A stretch of 64,000 nt of DNA from Actinoplanes octamycinicus (GCF_014205225.1 NZ_JACHNB010000001.1:4073501-4137500); one strand, 5' to 3'. Positions 35,153 to 44,512 are shown, numbered from the stretch's first letter. The notes: generated by a model not told the origin, from the letters alone. Program-made: numbers and translations.

Positions 35153-35950
35153 ATGCTGAACCGGCGCGCGTTCCTGCGCACCGCGGCGGCCGGGGTGGCC
35201 GGTGCCGCCGTCGGCGCGGCCGGCATGAAGACGATCCCGCACCTGTGCGGCTGGGACCGCCCCCCGGTGGCCGGTGGCTACGCCGCGGCCGCCGACGTGC
35301 TCGACGCGGTGCACCACCCGGGCGTCGCGGTCCGCTACTACGTCGAGACCACCGAGCCCGTGGTGGCGTTCACCTTCGACGACGGTCCCGCGCCGCACTG
35401 GACCCCCCAGGTGCTCGACGTGCTGGACCAGGCGGACGTGCCGGCCACCTTCTTCATGGTCGGCCGCAACCTGGCGCGAAACGCCGACCTGGTGCGCGGC
35501 CGGATGGACCGGCACGAGATCGGCAACCACTCGTGGGCGCACGACGACCTGGCCACCCTCGACCTGGCCGGGGTCACCGAGTCGCTGCGGCGCACCGAGG
35601 ACGAGATCCACAAGCAGTTCAACCGGCCGGTCACCCTGCTCCGCCCGCCGTTCGGGCACATCGGCGGCTCCACCATGCTGGCCGCCGACTCGATGGGCTA
35701 CGACGTGGTCCTCTGGTCCAAGGCGATGCGCGAGCTGATGTTCAAGGGCGACCCGGAGGGCCAGGCCCGGGACATCATCGACTCGGTCCGCCCCGGCTCG
35801 ATCCTGCTCGCCCACGACGAGGGCGACGAGCGGCGGCTGGTGACCATCCGGGGGCTCGCCACGATGTTCGAGGGTCTGCGCCGCCGCGGTTTCCGGATGG
35901 TCACCGTCTCCGAGATGATCGCCGGCTCGAAGAAGCAGTCCGCCGGCTAA
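35153..35950 (+). CDS. Polysaccharide deacetylase (NodB homology), Tat-exported
   Basis: 265 aa. A twin-arginine signal NRRAFLRTAAAGVAGAAVG precedes a NodB domain: motif 1 TFDDGPAP (catalytic and metal Asp), motif 2 NHSWAHDD (HxxxH-type metal His), motif 3 RPPFGH (RxPxG) and motif 5 ILLAHD. These intact motifs predict an active metal-dependent de-N-acetylase of cell-wall peptidoglycan or chitooligosaccharides. ATG 35153 opens at the Tat motif. It is single, with repeat DNA downstream. Confidence 0.88.
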   Translation: MLNRRAFLRTAAAGVAGAAVGAAGMKTIPHLCGWDRPPVAGGYAAAADVLDAVHHPGVAVRYYVETTEPVVAFTFDDGPAPHWTPQVLDVLDQADVPATFFMVGRNLARNADLVRGRMDRHEIGNHSWAHDDLATLDLAGVTESLRRTEDEIHKQFNRPVTLLRPPFGHIGGSTMLAADSMGYDVVLWSKAMRELMFKGDPEGQARDIIDSVRPGSILLAHDEGDERRLVTIRGLATMFEGLRRRGFRMVTVSEMIAGSKKQSAG

Positions 35951-35968
35951 GATCAAGATCCTTTTTCG

Positions 35969-36058
35969 GTACGACTCGGAGCACCGTGCCGGTCGGCACG
36001 CGCGGCCCGGCCCCCACCGGACCGCAGCGCGTGTCGTGCGGGTCCGCCGTCCCGCACG
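35969..36058 (+). repeat. Left-half copy of the palindromic element
   Basis: GTACGACTCGG at 35969 and GCGCGTGTCGTGCGGGT from 36027 are spaced 58 bases apart, exactly as in the left half of the palindrome at 24367. The right half is replaced by a short hairpin, CGTGCGGG with CCCGCACG (36035-36042 and 36051-36058). Confidence 0.7.
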
Positions 36059-36139
36059 GTTACGTCGCGCTTGCCCGCCGCGGCCGGACGCACCAGCAGC
36101 CGCACCTCGTCGATCAGCGCGGTTGTCGCCCGGCGCCGC

Positions 36140-36883
36140 TCAGGACAGGAAGTCGCCGATCCGGTCCGGCCAGGTGCGCACGTCCGCCGAGGTGGCCGAG
36201 ACGTGCAGCCGGGCGTCCGGCAGCACCTTCGCCAGCAGCTCGGCGCTGTCCACCGGGTGACCCGGGTCGGTCTCCCAGGCCAGGATCAGCACCGGGTGGG
36301 TGACCGCCCGGAGCGCCTCGTCGCCGGGCAGGTCGGTGCGTGCCGCGCCGCGCAGCACCGACGGCAGCAGCGGCTCCGGCACGTCCGCGTCGAACTCCCA
36401 GCCGGGCACGTCGGCGAAGATCGGCGCCGGCGGGAAACCCCGCATGATCGTCATCCAGGCGTCCTTGCTCCGGGCCTCGACCCCGGCCGCGCCGGACAGG
36501 TACGCCTGCCGCGACGCCACCCGCCCGTCCCGCACGGTCGGCGGGATCATCAGCACCAGGCGGCGGAACCGGTCCGGCTTCCGGGCCGCCGCCCAGAGCA
36601 GCGTGCCGGTGCCCATCGACGACCCCGCCCAGTCCACCGGCCCCTCGCCGGCCACCGCCAGCAGGTCGCCGGCCAGGCTCGACCAGGTGTAGAGCTCCGG
36701 GTCCGGCGCGCCGGGCGACAGGCCGTGCCCGCGCTGGTGGTAGCGCCGGATCCGGCGGGCGCCGGTGATCCGGGACCAGTCGAGCAGGCCGAGCCGGTCC
36801 TCGACCCGGGGGCTGAAGAAGACACCGTGCGAATAGCCGAGCAGCGGGCCGGAACCGAACTCCTCGACGAACAGATCAGTCAC
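36140..36883 (-). CDS. Alpha/beta hydrolase
   Basis: 247 aa. Oxyanion-region GYSHGVFFSP, an HQRGHGLSPG loop, the nucleophile elbow WAGSSMGTGTLL (GxSxG), an acid-bearing LILAWETDPGHPV, and a C-terminal HVSATSADV where the expected His falls. It may be an esterase or lactonase; substrate is unknown. Its start overlaps the 3' end of the upstream aldo/keto reductase gene by eight bases, so they are one operon. Confidence 0.8.
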   Translation of the reverse strand: MTDLFVEEFGSGPLLGYSHGVFFSPRVEDRLGLLDWSRITGARRIRRYHQRGHGLSPGAPDPELYTWSSLAGDLLAVAGEGPVDWAGSSMGTGTLLWAAARKPDRFRRLVLMIPPTVRDGRVASRQAYLSGAAGVEARSKDAWMTIMRGFPPAPIFADVPGWEFDADVPEPLLPSVLRGAARTDLPGDEALRAVTHPVLILAWETDPGHPVDSAELLAKVLPDARLHVSATSADVRTWPDRIGDFLS

Positions 36884-37898
36884 CCGAGAAGGATAGACAC
36901 GCCGCGATCCCGGCCAGATCCTTCCCGGTCAGCGTGAGGTCGGCGCCGGGCAGCCAGCCGGCGATCTGCTCGGGGCGGCGCGCGCCCACGATCGCCCCGG
37001 TCACGCCGGGCCGGGCCAGCACCCAGGCCACCGCGACCGCGGCCACCGGCACGCCGTGCCGGTCGGCGACGGCCCGCAGCGCGTCCACCACCCGCAGGTT
37101 CGCCGGCAGCCGGGTGGTGAAGTCCGGATGGCCGCGCCGCCAGTCGTTCGCCGGCAGCGCCGCCACCCGGGCCGCGTCGAACGCCCCGGTCAGCAGTCCC
37201 GAGTGCATCGGCTGGTAGACGATCACCCCGGTGCCGTTCCCGGCGGCCCAGTCGATCTGGTCGGCGGCGTCCCGGACCAGCACCGAGAACGGCGGCTGGA
37301 TCGCGTCCACGTGCGCCACCTTCTCGGCCCGCTCCAGCTCGGCGACCCCGTGGTTGGACAGGCCGATCGCCCGGACCTTGCCCTCGGCGCGCAGATCGGC
37401 CATGGTCTGCCAGTACTCCTCCAGCTCGCAGCCGTCGACCGGCTCCGACCCGTCGTCGTCGCCCCAGGTCAGCAGCCTGCCGTCGGCCGGCCAGTGCACC
37501 TGGTAGAGGTCGATGTGGTCGGTCCGCAGCCGGCGCAGCGACGCCTCCAGCTCGCGGCGCGCCGAGGCCGCGGTCAGCACCCGCCGCGGCGGCGCGTCCC
37601 GCCGGGCCGGGTCGTCCCAGACCAGGCCGGCCTTGGTGAACAGCAGCGGGCGGTCGGCGGCGGGCAGCGCGGCCACCGCCCGGCCGACCACCTCCTCGGA
37701 GTGCCCCAGCCCGTAGGCGGCCGCCGTGTCGATCCAGTTGATCCCGGCGCCGACCGCCGCGTGGATGGTGGCGATCGAGTCGGCGTCGTCCTGCGGGCCC
37801 CAGGCGTACTGCCAGTCGGCGCCGCCCATCACCCACGCGCCGAGTCCGGCGGTGGACAGTTCCATCCCGGTCGTGCCGAGTGCTCGGGTTGTCGTCAT
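36876..37898 (-). CDS. Aldo/keto reductase
   Basis: 340 aa TIM-barrel NADPH oxidoreductase. Seen: NWIDTAAAYGLGHSEEVVG with catalytic Asp and Tyr, the Lys in LLFTKAGL, the DHIDLYQVHWP segment with His, and the C-terminal cofactor-binding GAIVGARRPEQI. Reduces aldehydes or ketones; substrate is unknown. ATG 37898. Divergent from an XRE-type regulator 88 bases away, which probably controls this operon. Confidence 0.9.
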   Translation of the reverse strand: MTTTRALGTTGMELSTAGLGAWVMGGADWQYAWGPQDDADSIATIHAAVGAGINWIDTAAAYGLGHSEEVVGRAVAALPAADRPLLFTKAGLVWDDPARRDAPPRRVLTAASARRELEASLRRLRTDHIDLYQVHWPADGRLLTWGDDDGSEPVDGCELEEYWQTMADLRAEGKVRAIGLSNHGVAELERAEKVAHVDAIQPPFSVLVRDAADQIDWAAGNGTGVIVYQPMHSGLLTGAFDAARVAALPANDWRRGHPDFTTRLPANLRVVDALRAVADRHGVPVAAVAVAWVLARPGVTGAIVGARRPEQIAGWLPGADLTLTGKDLAGIAACLSFSGD

Positions 37899-37986
37899 GG
37901 CACCGATCCTCCGGTCGCCGGGCGGGCGTCAGCCAGGGCATGACGTGACCAGGCTGGGCGGGCGGCGACCGGGAATACTGGGGGGC

Positions 37987-38835
37987 ATGATTCTGGACCG
38001 GCGCGCCGAGCTGGGCGAGTTCCTGCGCTCCCGGCGGGCCCGCATCGACCCGGACGAGCTCGGCCTGCCGCACAGCGGCCGGCGCCGGGTGCCCGGGCTG
38101 CGGCGCGAGGAGCTGGCCCGGCTGGCCGGCGTCAGCGTGGACCACTACGTGCGGCTGGAGCAGGGCCGGACCCTGCACTTCTCCGAGTCGGTGCTGGACG
38201 CGGTGGCCCGGGCGCTGCGGCTCGACCCGGTCGAGCGGGACCACCTCCACCGGCTGGCCCGGCCGTTCGCGCCGGCCGATCCGGGGCGCGCGCAGCGGGT
38301 GCGGCCCGGCCTGCGGCGCCTGCTGCAGGCGGTCGGCGACGTCCCGGCCTACGTGATCGGGCGCGACGCCGACGTGCTGGCCTGGAACGATCTGGCCGCC
38401 GCCCTGCTCACCGACTTCGGCGCGCTGGACCCGGGGCAGCGCAACATGGCCCGCCTGGTGCTGCTCGACGAGGGCATCCGCCGGCTCTACGTGGACTGGC
38501 CGGCGAAGGTCCGCGACGTGGCCGGCTTCCTGCGCCTGGACGCGGCCCGGCACCCGTCCGACCCGCGCAGCCGGGCGCTGATCGACGAGCTGCGCGCGGC
38601 CAGCCCGGAGTTCCGCGCCGCCTGGGCCGAGCACGGCCTCAAGGAGAAGACCCACGGCACCTACGAGTACCGCCACCCGGTCGTCGGCCGGCTGACCCTC
38701 GGCTTCGAGGCCCTCCGCCTGCCCGACGATCCCGACCAGGCACTCGTGGCGCACACCGTCGAGGAGGGCTCGCCGTCCGAGACCGCCCTGCGCCTGCTGG
38801 CCACCTGGACGTACCAGTCCGCCCCGGCACGGTAG
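37987..38835 (+). CDS. XRE-family regulator with MmyB-like ligand domain
   Basis: 282 aa. N-terminal HTH: RRVPGLRREELARLAGVSVDHYVRLEQGR (residues about 33-62). C-terminal part (about 105-275) matches the MltR/MmyB ligand-binding type: DADVLAWNDLAAALL, GQRNMARLVLLDEG, VDWPAKVRDVAGFLRLDAARHP, KTHGTYEYRHPVVG. ATG 37987 is chosen because homology starts with EFLRSRRARIDP right after it. Such regulators are often next to and control a divergent reductase gene, as here. Confidence 0.88.
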   Translation: MILDRRAELGEFLRSRRARIDPDELGLPHSGRRRVPGLRREELARLAGVSVDHYVRLEQGRTLHFSESVLDAVARALRLDPVERDHLHRLARPFAPADPGRAQRVRPGLRRLLQAVGDVPAYVIGRDADVLAWNDLAAALLTDFGALDPGQRNMARLVLLDEGIRRLYVDWPAKVRDVAGFLRLDAARHPSDPRSRALIDELRAASPEFRAAWAEHGLKEKTHGTYEYRHPVVGRLTLGFEALRLPDDPDQALVAHTVEEGSPSETALRLLATWTYQSAPAR

Positions 38836-38912
38836 TCCCGCCGAGGCCGCACTGTTCCGAGCCGGCGGGCGCGGGGCTCCGGTCGTACCGGAAGCGGGTG
38901 GTCTTGGTGCGG

Positions 38913-39389
38913 TCAGGCTATGAAGTGGCCGTTCTCCAAGTAGTACGACGTGTTCTCCTGGCGGGCCCGGGCAGCCGCGGTGACACGGCGGGCGAGCGGC
39001 TCGGGGAGCAGCGTGGCGGCTTCCGGGAGAGTGCACCAGGCCCAGCTGCGCAACTCGGCGGCGGGGAGGCGGATCCGGGCGGTCTGGTCCGGCGGGAGCA
39101 GGCCGCCGTCGTAGATCAGCATCAGGCCCTCGGTGCGCTCCGGGGCCGGCGGCGTCCAGTCGGTGACCAGCAGCCGGCCGACCCGGACCAGCACGCCGAG
39201 CTCCTCCCGGAGCTCCCGGTTCACCGCCGCGTACGGTGACTCGCCGGCCTCCACCGAGCCGCCCGGGACCTCCCAGTACGGCACATAGGTCGGCTCGACC
39301 AGCAGCACCCGTCCGAACTGGTCGGAGAGCAGGGCGCCGGCACCCATCCGTTTACGCGCCAGCGTGGCGGTGTAGTCGCTCGCGGTCAC
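38913..39389 (-). CDS. NUDIX hydrolase
   Basis: 158 aa. The complete Nudix box GX5EX7REUXEEXGU is present as GGSVEAGESPYAAVN followed by RELREELGV. It hydrolyses a nucleoside diphosphate linked to some other moiety; the substrate cannot be inferred. Starts near MTASDYTATLARKRMGAGALL. No signal or membrane segment is seen. Transcribed singly. Confidence 0.88.
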   Translation of the reverse strand: MTASDYTATLARKRMGAGALLSDQFGRVLLVEPTYVPYWEVPGGSVEAGESPYAAVNRELREELGVLVRVGRLLVTDWTPPAPERTEGLMLIYDGGLLPPDQTARIRLPAAELRSWAWCTLPEAATLLPEPLARRVTAAARARQENTSYYLENGHFIA

Positions 39390-39455
39390 CGCGTCAGGTT
39401 AACGGTGACCACGCCGCATCGGGGGACGGCGATGTCTTGTTCGCCCGCCGGTTGC

Positions 39456-40295
39456 CTACGCTTCGCCCACGGTGTCGTCGTCGCCCGGGACCTCGTCGCC
39501 CGCACCGTCGTCGCCCGGGACCTCGTCGCTCGGGGCGTCGTCGCCGGGCAGCTCGGCGTCCGCCGGGTCCTGCGGGTCGGTCCCGCCGGTCAGCTCGTCC
39601 AGGTCGGTGACCCCGTCGCCGTCGCTGTCCTCGTCGGCGTCCAGCACCCCGTCGCCGTCGGTGTCGTCGCTCTCCGGGTCGTCGCCGAGCAGGAACTCCT
39701 GCGCGTTGCTCAGCCCGTCGGCGTCCAGGTCCTCCTCGCCGTCGGTGACCTCGTTGTCGTCCGAGTCGGCCGCCTGCGGGTCGTAGCCGAGCTGGTACTC
39801 CTGCACGTTGCTGAGCCCGTCCTCGTCCGGGTCCTCGTCACCGTCCGGGATGTCGTTGTCGTCGCTGTCCGCGACCCGCGGGCGGTAGCCGAGCTCGAAC
39901 TCCTGCGCGTTGCCCAGCCCGTCGTCGTCCGGGTCGGCGTCCGCGTCGTCCTTGCGCGGGTTCAGCCGGTTGGTCACCTCCCAGCCGTCGGGCAGCCCGT
40001 CCCGGTCGGTGTCCGCGCTCTTCGCGCTGGTCCCGGCCTTGTACTCGGCCTTGTTGGCCAGGCCGTCCCGGTCCTTGTCCAGCTTGGCGTCGTTCTTCTT
40101 GACGTTCAGGCCGTTCGCCTTCTCCCACGCGTCCGGCATGCCATCCCGGTCGGTGTCCTTGCTGGCGGCGGCCGTGGACGGCTTGCCCGCGGCGCTCCGC
40201 GTGCCGGCCGCCATCGCGGCGCCGGACATCGACAGCATGGTCACGGTGGCAGCGGCGGCAGCGATCGCGACGGAGACGGAACGACGACGGTTCAC
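39456..40295 (-). CDS. Secreted calcium-binding thrombospondin type 3-like repeat protein
   Basis: 279 aa. Signal peptide MNRRRSVSVAIAAAAATVTM...AAMA. The mature protein is a string of Asp-rich repeats (DTDRDGMPDAWE, DTDRDGLPDGWE, DSDDNDIPDGDEDPDEDGL, DTDGDGVLDADEDSDGDGV), the type 3 thrombospondin pattern in which Asp side chains bind Ca2+. About eight repeats are seen, then an acidic tail with three PGDD units. Probably an extracellular adhesion or matrix protein. GTG start. Its acidic residues are encoded by GAC/GAG runs, so this frame is credible. Confidence 0.82.
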   Translation of the reverse strand: MNRRRSVSVAIAAAAATVTMLSMSGAAMAAGTRSAAGKPSTAAASKDTDRDGMPDAWEKANGLNVKKNDAKLDKDRDGLANKAEYKAGTSAKSADTDRDGLPDGWEVTNRLNPRKDDADADPDDDGLGNAQEFELGYRPRVADSDDNDIPDGDEDPDEDGLSNVQEYQLGYDPQAADSDDNEVTDGEEDLDADGLSNAQEFLLGDDPESDDTDGDGVLDADEDSDGDGVTDLDELTGGTDPQDPADAELPGDDAPSDEVPGDDGAGDEVPGDDDTVGEA

Positions 40296-40429
40296 GGTGG
40301 GGGCCTCTCGTGACTCTTACGGGGAGTCACCACCGTAGAGCCCGCCGTGACCGCGTGGCGCCTTCGGACCCGAGCCACCCCGGACTCGCTCCCGTTCAGC
40401 AACTAAGCCGGCGGGCGCCCCGCTCCCTC

Positions 40430-41246
40430 GGGTGCGCTCGCGGTCCGCTTCGTCACGGCGGTCCGCTTCGTCACGGCGGTCCGCTTCGTCACGGCGGTCC
40501 GCTTCGTCACGCGGCTCGCGGTCCGTTGCGGCACGCGGCTCGCGGTCCGCTTCGCCATGAGCACAGGTCCGCTTCATCACGCGCACACGGTCCGCTTCGC
40601 CACGCGCACACGGTCGCTGCGCGGCGCGTTTCGGGGCTCGCTTTCCCCGGCGCTCGTGGTGGCTTCCCAAGACACGCTCGCGGCTGCTTCTCTTGCGCTC
40701 GCGGTCCGCCTTCCCGCGCGTTGCGTTCTGCTTCGCTGCGCGCTCGCGGTCGCTTCCACGAGCGGTCGCTGTTCGCTTTCACGAGCGGTCGCGGTCCGCT
40801 TCCACGAGCGGTCGCTGTTCGCTTCATTTCCTGCGGTTGCCGGCCAGCGCGGTTCGCCGATTTCCGGTACGCCCGCCGCATACCGGAAATGGCGGACCGC
40901 AACTGGGAGCGGCCTTGCGTGCGCCGCGATGGGGAGCGGCCTCGTGTGGACTGCAACCGTGAGCGGCCCCAGGTGAACCGCAGGCGGAAGCGGCTTCCCG
41001 TGAACCGCAGGCGGAAGCGGCTTCCCGTGAACCGCAGGCGGAAGCGGCTTCCCGTGAACCGCAGGCGGAAGCGGCTTCCCGTGAACCCGCAGGCGGAGCG
41101 GCCGGTGTGAACCGCAAGCGGAAGCGGCTTGCCGTGGACCTCAGGCGGGAGCAGCCCCGCGGGACCGCAGGCGGGAGCGGCCTGGTGCGGGCCGCGACCG
41201 GGAGCGGCCTCGCGGGGGCCGCGACCCGGAGCGGCCTCGTGCGGAG
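40430..41246. repeat. Large repeat arrays in inverted orientation around a hairpin
   Basis: Left array (about 40430-40830): an 18 bp unit GGTCCGCTTCGTCACGGC in four exact copies (40442, 40460, 40478, 40496), then degenerate copies and 23-24 bp units with GGTCGC...CTTCCACGAGC. Right array (about 40905-41246): about twelve 27 bp units, of which four in a row (from about 40974) are nearly identical. Right units contain GAAGCGGC and ACCGCAGG, that is, the left motif CCGCTTC in inverse complement. The two arrays face each other across the hairpin at 40860-40890. Frames through the region are open by composition only; no gene is annotated. Confidence 0.75.
40860..40890. repeat. Perfect hairpin at the centre of the inverted arrays
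   Basis: ATTTCCGGTA (40860-40869) and TACCGGAAAT (40881-40890) are exact 10 bp arms with an 11-base loop. Similarity continues outward for about 15 more bases with few mismatches: GCGGTTCGCCG on the left against GGCGGACCGC on the right. This gives an overall palindrome of about 60 bp. Confidence 0.75.
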
Positions 41247-41250
41247 TGGA

Positions 41251-42153
41251 TCAGGACAGGGTCTTGGCGAAGTGCTCCAGGGACTCATTGATCAGCGGCG
41301 TCAGGTCGGTGCCGGTGAAGCAGTGGTCCGCGCCGGGGATGAGCCGCAAGGCGACCGGGGCGCTCAGGGCGGCCAGCCGGTCGTGCAGTTCCTCGCTCTG
41401 GCCGGCGGGCACCACGCGGTCGTCGGCGCCGTGCATCAGCAGGATCGGCGGCGCCTCGGCGGACACGTAGGTGACCGGGCTGGCCGCCGCCGCCTCGGTG
41501 GGCAGGGTCTGCACCGGGCCGCCGACCAGCAGGCTCTCCGGGGCGTCCGGCGCGTCGTGGTCCTGGACGCCCTCCGGGTGGCTCTGCGCGGCCATGGTCA
41601 GGAGGTCGCTGGGGCCGTACCAGACGACCGCGGACTGCACCGCGTCCGAGACGCCCAGTATTCCGTTGCGCCCGGCCAGCGCCGGATCCGGATCGTCGCC
41701 GGTCAATGCGATGAGTGCCGCCAGGTGGCCGCCGGCCGATTCGCCCCAGACGCCGAACCGGGACGGGTCCAGGCCGAGTTCCGCGGCGTATCTCCGGAGC
41801 CACCGGACCGCCGCTTTGACGTCGTGCAACTGGGCCGGGAAACGGGCTTCGCCGCTCAGGCGATAGGTCACCCGGGCGACCGCGAAACCGGCCGCCAGAA
41901 TGCGCGAGGTGATGTCGGCGGGGGCCAGTTGCGGCCCGTCGGCCTTGTTGCTGCCGAACAGCCAGGCGCCGCCGTGGATCCAGATGATCAGGGGGTGGGG
42001 CTGCTCGGACCCGACCGGCCGGAACAGGTCCAGGGTGAGCGGCCGGAAGCCGGGGACCTCGGCCACCGTGGCGTCGCGCCGGCACACCCGGTCGCCTTCG
42101 GTGACGGGCGGGGGCGGGGAATACCGCTGCGGTTCGTTCAATTGTGCGGTCAC
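41251..42153 (-). CDS. Alpha/beta hydrolase, acetyl-esterase/lipase (HSL-like) type
   Basis: 300 aa from GTG 42153, which has GAGGTGAG upstream; the longer TTG-start frame is less likely. Motif IIWIHGGAW gives the HGG oxyanion loop, VWGESAGGHLAALIAL holds the Ser nucleophile, LLMHGADDRVVP the Asp, and IPGADHCFTG the His. Cytoplasmic carboxylesterase; natural substrate is unknown. The gene ends directly at the edge of the repeat arrays. Confidence 0.85.
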   Translation of the reverse strand: MTAQLNEPQRYSPPPPVTEGDRVCRRDATVAEVPGFRPLTLDLFRPVGSEQPHPLIIWIHGGAWLFGSNKADGPQLAPADITSRILAAGFAVARVTYRLSGEARFPAQLHDVKAAVRWLRRYAAELGLDPSRFGVWGESAGGHLAALIALTGDDPDPALAGRNGILGVSDAVQSAVVWYGPSDLLTMAAQSHPEGVQDHDAPDAPESLLVGGPVQTLPTEAAAASPVTYVSAEAPPILLMHGADDRVVPAGQSEELHDRLAALSAPVALRLIPGADHCFTGTDLTPLINESLEHFAKTLS

Positions 42154-42327
42154 GATCTCACCTCGTACCAGAAAGGACGTCGGGGTAGGGCCGGACGGCA
42201 ATCAGCGCACCGGAAAGATGCCGCTCGCGAGGGGTGAATGCGAAGCGGGAAGCGCCGGGTTTCTGGTCGGCGCGCGGTCCGCCCGGGTCGGGGCGGGTCC
42301 AATTACGGTACGCCGCCGGCGTCGCCC

Positions 42328-42462
42328 GGCGATCGACAGCCGTCGGTGGTGCGTCGCGGATGTGGGGTGCCCGGTCATTGACGGCCGTCGGTGGCTCGTC
42401 GCGGATGCGGGGTGCTCGGTCATTGGCGGTGGCCGGTGGCGCGTCGCGGGCAGGAGTGCCGG
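42328..42462. repeat. 45-bp tandem repeat, three copies
   Basis: Units start at 42328, 42373 and 42418, with core GCCGTCGGTGG and TCGTCGCGGATG. They lie in the 480-base gap between the divergent esterase and sulfotransferase genes, in which I see no other gene. Confidence 0.8.
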
Positions 42463-42635
42463 CCGATCGATGGGGGTCCGTCGCGCGCGGCGGGTGCGGG
42501 TCGGCGGGCGGTGGGGGCGGGACGGAGTCGTACCGTCAAGCGGGGTGATCGGTCGTGGTCGCAGCGGCCGTGACAAAACGGAAATGTCGTCTTAAAACAC
42601 GTCACGGCAGTGTTGCCGGCTCGTTGATCGTCAGC

Positions 42636-43625
42636 GTGGACACGACGGGTCTGGTGAAGGTCATGTACATCGCCGGGTGGGGCCGCAGCGGCACCACCAT
42701 CGTCGACAACATCCTGAATTCCTATGACGGGGTGTTCTCCACCGGCGAGCTGTTCTATCTCTGGAGCCGCGGACTCATCGAGGGCCGCAAATGCGGATGC
42801 GGCGTGACGTTCCCGCGCTGCGGATTGTGGGCGGACATTCTCGACGCCGCTTTCGGGACCGGGCGGCCGGATCCGCGGCGGGTCTTCCGGCTGCAGCGGC
42901 AGGCCATCCGGGTGCGGCACACCCGGGCGCTGACCGGGCCGGTCGCCGGACCGGAGGCGGAGGAGTACCGGCAGGTCACCAACCGGCTCTACCGGGCCAT
43001 CGGCGAGGTCACCGGGGCCCGGCTGATCATCGACTCGTCGAAGATCCCGTCGGCGGCCGCGCTGCTGCCCGGGATGGCCGGCGTGCAGCCCTACCTGCTG
43101 CACATGATCCGCGACCCGCGCGCGGTCACCCACTCCTGGATGCGCAAGATCCCGCAGGTGGACCGCCGGAAGCCGGCCATGATGCACCGCGAGGCGCCGG
43201 CCGCCAGCACCATGCACTGGCTGGTCCGCAACGCGCTCGCCGAGCGGCTGGCCGGCGCCTACCAGGGGCGCTACCGGATGCTGCGCTACGAGGACTTCGT
43301 GGCCGGGCCGCGGGCCACCATCGAGAGCCTGCTCGACTTCGCCGGGGTGGACGCCGGGACCGGGCCGTTCACCGACGAGAACACCGTGCGGCTGGAGGTG
43401 AACCACACGATCGCCGGGAACCCGGGACGGTTCCGGACCGGCGAGGTGGCGCTGCGGGTGGACGACCGCTGGCGGCAGGAGCAGACCGCCGGGCCACGGC
43501 TGACCGCCACCGCGCTCGCCCTGCCGCTGCTGCACCGGTACGGGTACCGCGCTCGGACGAGCCGGCCCAACCGACCGGCTCCGGGTGGCGCGCCGCACGT
43601 ACCGGAGCAGGCGACCGTCTCCTGA
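42636..43625 (+). CDS. Sulfotransferase family protein
   Basis: 329 aa from GTG 42636; in-frame GTG 42555 or GTG 42654 are alternatives. The PAPS 5'-phosphosulfate loop is IAGWGRSGTTIVDNIL, and the 3'-phosphate segment is IDSSKIPSAAALLP followed by LLHMIRDPRAVTHSW. Transfers sulfonate from PAPS to a small molecule or carbohydrate acceptor that cannot be told from sequence. Three Cys are close together in RKCGCGVTFPRCG. The neighbour downstream is a GDSL hydrolase on the same strand 125 bases away. Confidence 0.85.
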   Translation: MDTTGLVKVMYIAGWGRSGTTIVDNILNSYDGVFSTGELFYLWSRGLIEGRKCGCGVTFPRCGLWADILDAAFGTGRPDPRRVFRLQRQAIRVRHTRALTGPVAGPEAEEYRQVTNRLYRAIGEVTGARLIIDSSKIPSAAALLPGMAGVQPYLLHMIRDPRAVTHSWMRKIPQVDRRKPAMMHREAPAASTMHWLVRNALAERLAGAYQGRYRMLRYEDFVAGPRATIESLLDFAGVDAGTGPFTDENTVRLEVNHTIAGNPGRFRTGEVALRVDDRWRQEQTAGPRLTATALALPLLHRYGYRARTSRPNRPAPGGAPHVPEQATVS

Positions 43626-43750
43626 CCAGAGCTCACGTGCTCGCCGGCGAGTCGTTGATCACGGGGTCGCCCCGAGGGCGCCGGATCGCCACCCCCGCTG
43701 ACTAATGTTGTACCGGTCAGTAACAGCGGGCCGGTTAGGCGGGAGTGCGG

Positions 43751-44512
43751 ATGCGGTACGTCGCGATCGGGGACAGCTTCACCGAGGGGATGGGCGACAC
43801 CCAGCCGGACGGCAGCGAGCGGGGCTGGGCCGACCTGGTCGCCGCCGGTCTGGCCGCCGGCCTCGGCGAGCCGATCCAGTACGCGAACATGGCGATCCGC
43901 GGCCGGCTGCTCCGCCCGATCGTCACCGAGCAGCTGGACGCGGCGCTCGCCCTCGACCCGAAACCGACGCTGCTCTCGCTCAACGGCGGCGGCAACGACA
44001 TGATGCGGCCCGGCGGCGACCTGAAAACCCTGGTCGCGATGACCGAGCAGGCGATCCGGCGGTGCCTGGACAACGGGGTGCGGGTGCTGCTGCTCTCCGG
44101 CGCCGACCCGTCCGCGCGGCTGCCGCTCGGCGGCTCGATGCGGCGCAAGGGGGAGGCGCTGACCGCCGCCTGCGCGCCGTTCGCCAAGAGCTACGACCTG
44201 ACCTTCGTCGACGTCTTCCACGACAAGGAGATCCAGCGGGCCGGGTACTGGTCGGCGGACCGCCTCCACCTGAACGCCAACGGCCACCGCCGGGTGGCCA
44301 GCCTGGTGCTGACCGCGCTCGGCCACCCGACGCCGGCGCACGTGATCGATCCCGGTCCGGGGGCGCCGGGTGGGCTGCTGGCCGAGGCCCGGTACTACCG
44401 GGAGCACGTGCTGCCGTGGGTGCAGCGGCGGCTGCGCGGCCAGTCCTCCGGCGACAACCGCACCGGCAAGTACACCAACTGGATCTCCGTCCCGGCCACC
44501 CAGCCCGCCTGA
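43751..44512 (+). CDS. SGNH/GDSL hydrolase
   Basis: 253 aa. Block I GDSFTEGMGD (Ser), block II Gly in NMAIRGRLLRP, block III LNGGGNDM (Asn), and block V DRLHLNANGH (Asp, His). All four SGNH positions are present, so an active esterase is expected; substrate is unknown. ATG 43751 follows GGGAG by five bases, better than GTG 43745. No signal peptide is apparent, so it is probably cytosolic. Confidence 0.88.
   Translation: MRYVAIGDSFTEGMGDTQPDGSERGWADLVAAGLAAGLGEPIQYANMAIRGRLLRPIVTEQLDAALALDPKPTLLSLNGGGNDMMRPGGDLKTLVAMTEQAIRRCLDNGVRVLLLSGADPSARLPLGGSMRRKGEALTAACAPFAKSYDLTFVDVFHDKEIQRAGYWSADRLHLNANGHRRVASLVLTALGHPTPAHVIDPGPGAPGGLLAEARYYREHVLPWVQRRLRGQSSGDNRTGKYTNWISVPATQPA

Noticed and set aside
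40438..40515. Possible CRISPR array from regularly spaced 18-bp repeats
   Set aside because: The copies are directly adjacent with no spacers, and no cas genes are present.
40310..41110. Open frames on both strands over the repeat arrays (for example a plus-strand frame with NRRRKRLPV repeats)
   Set aside because: They consist of the repeats themselves, break where a unit length changes, have no start-site context, and no conserved segment.
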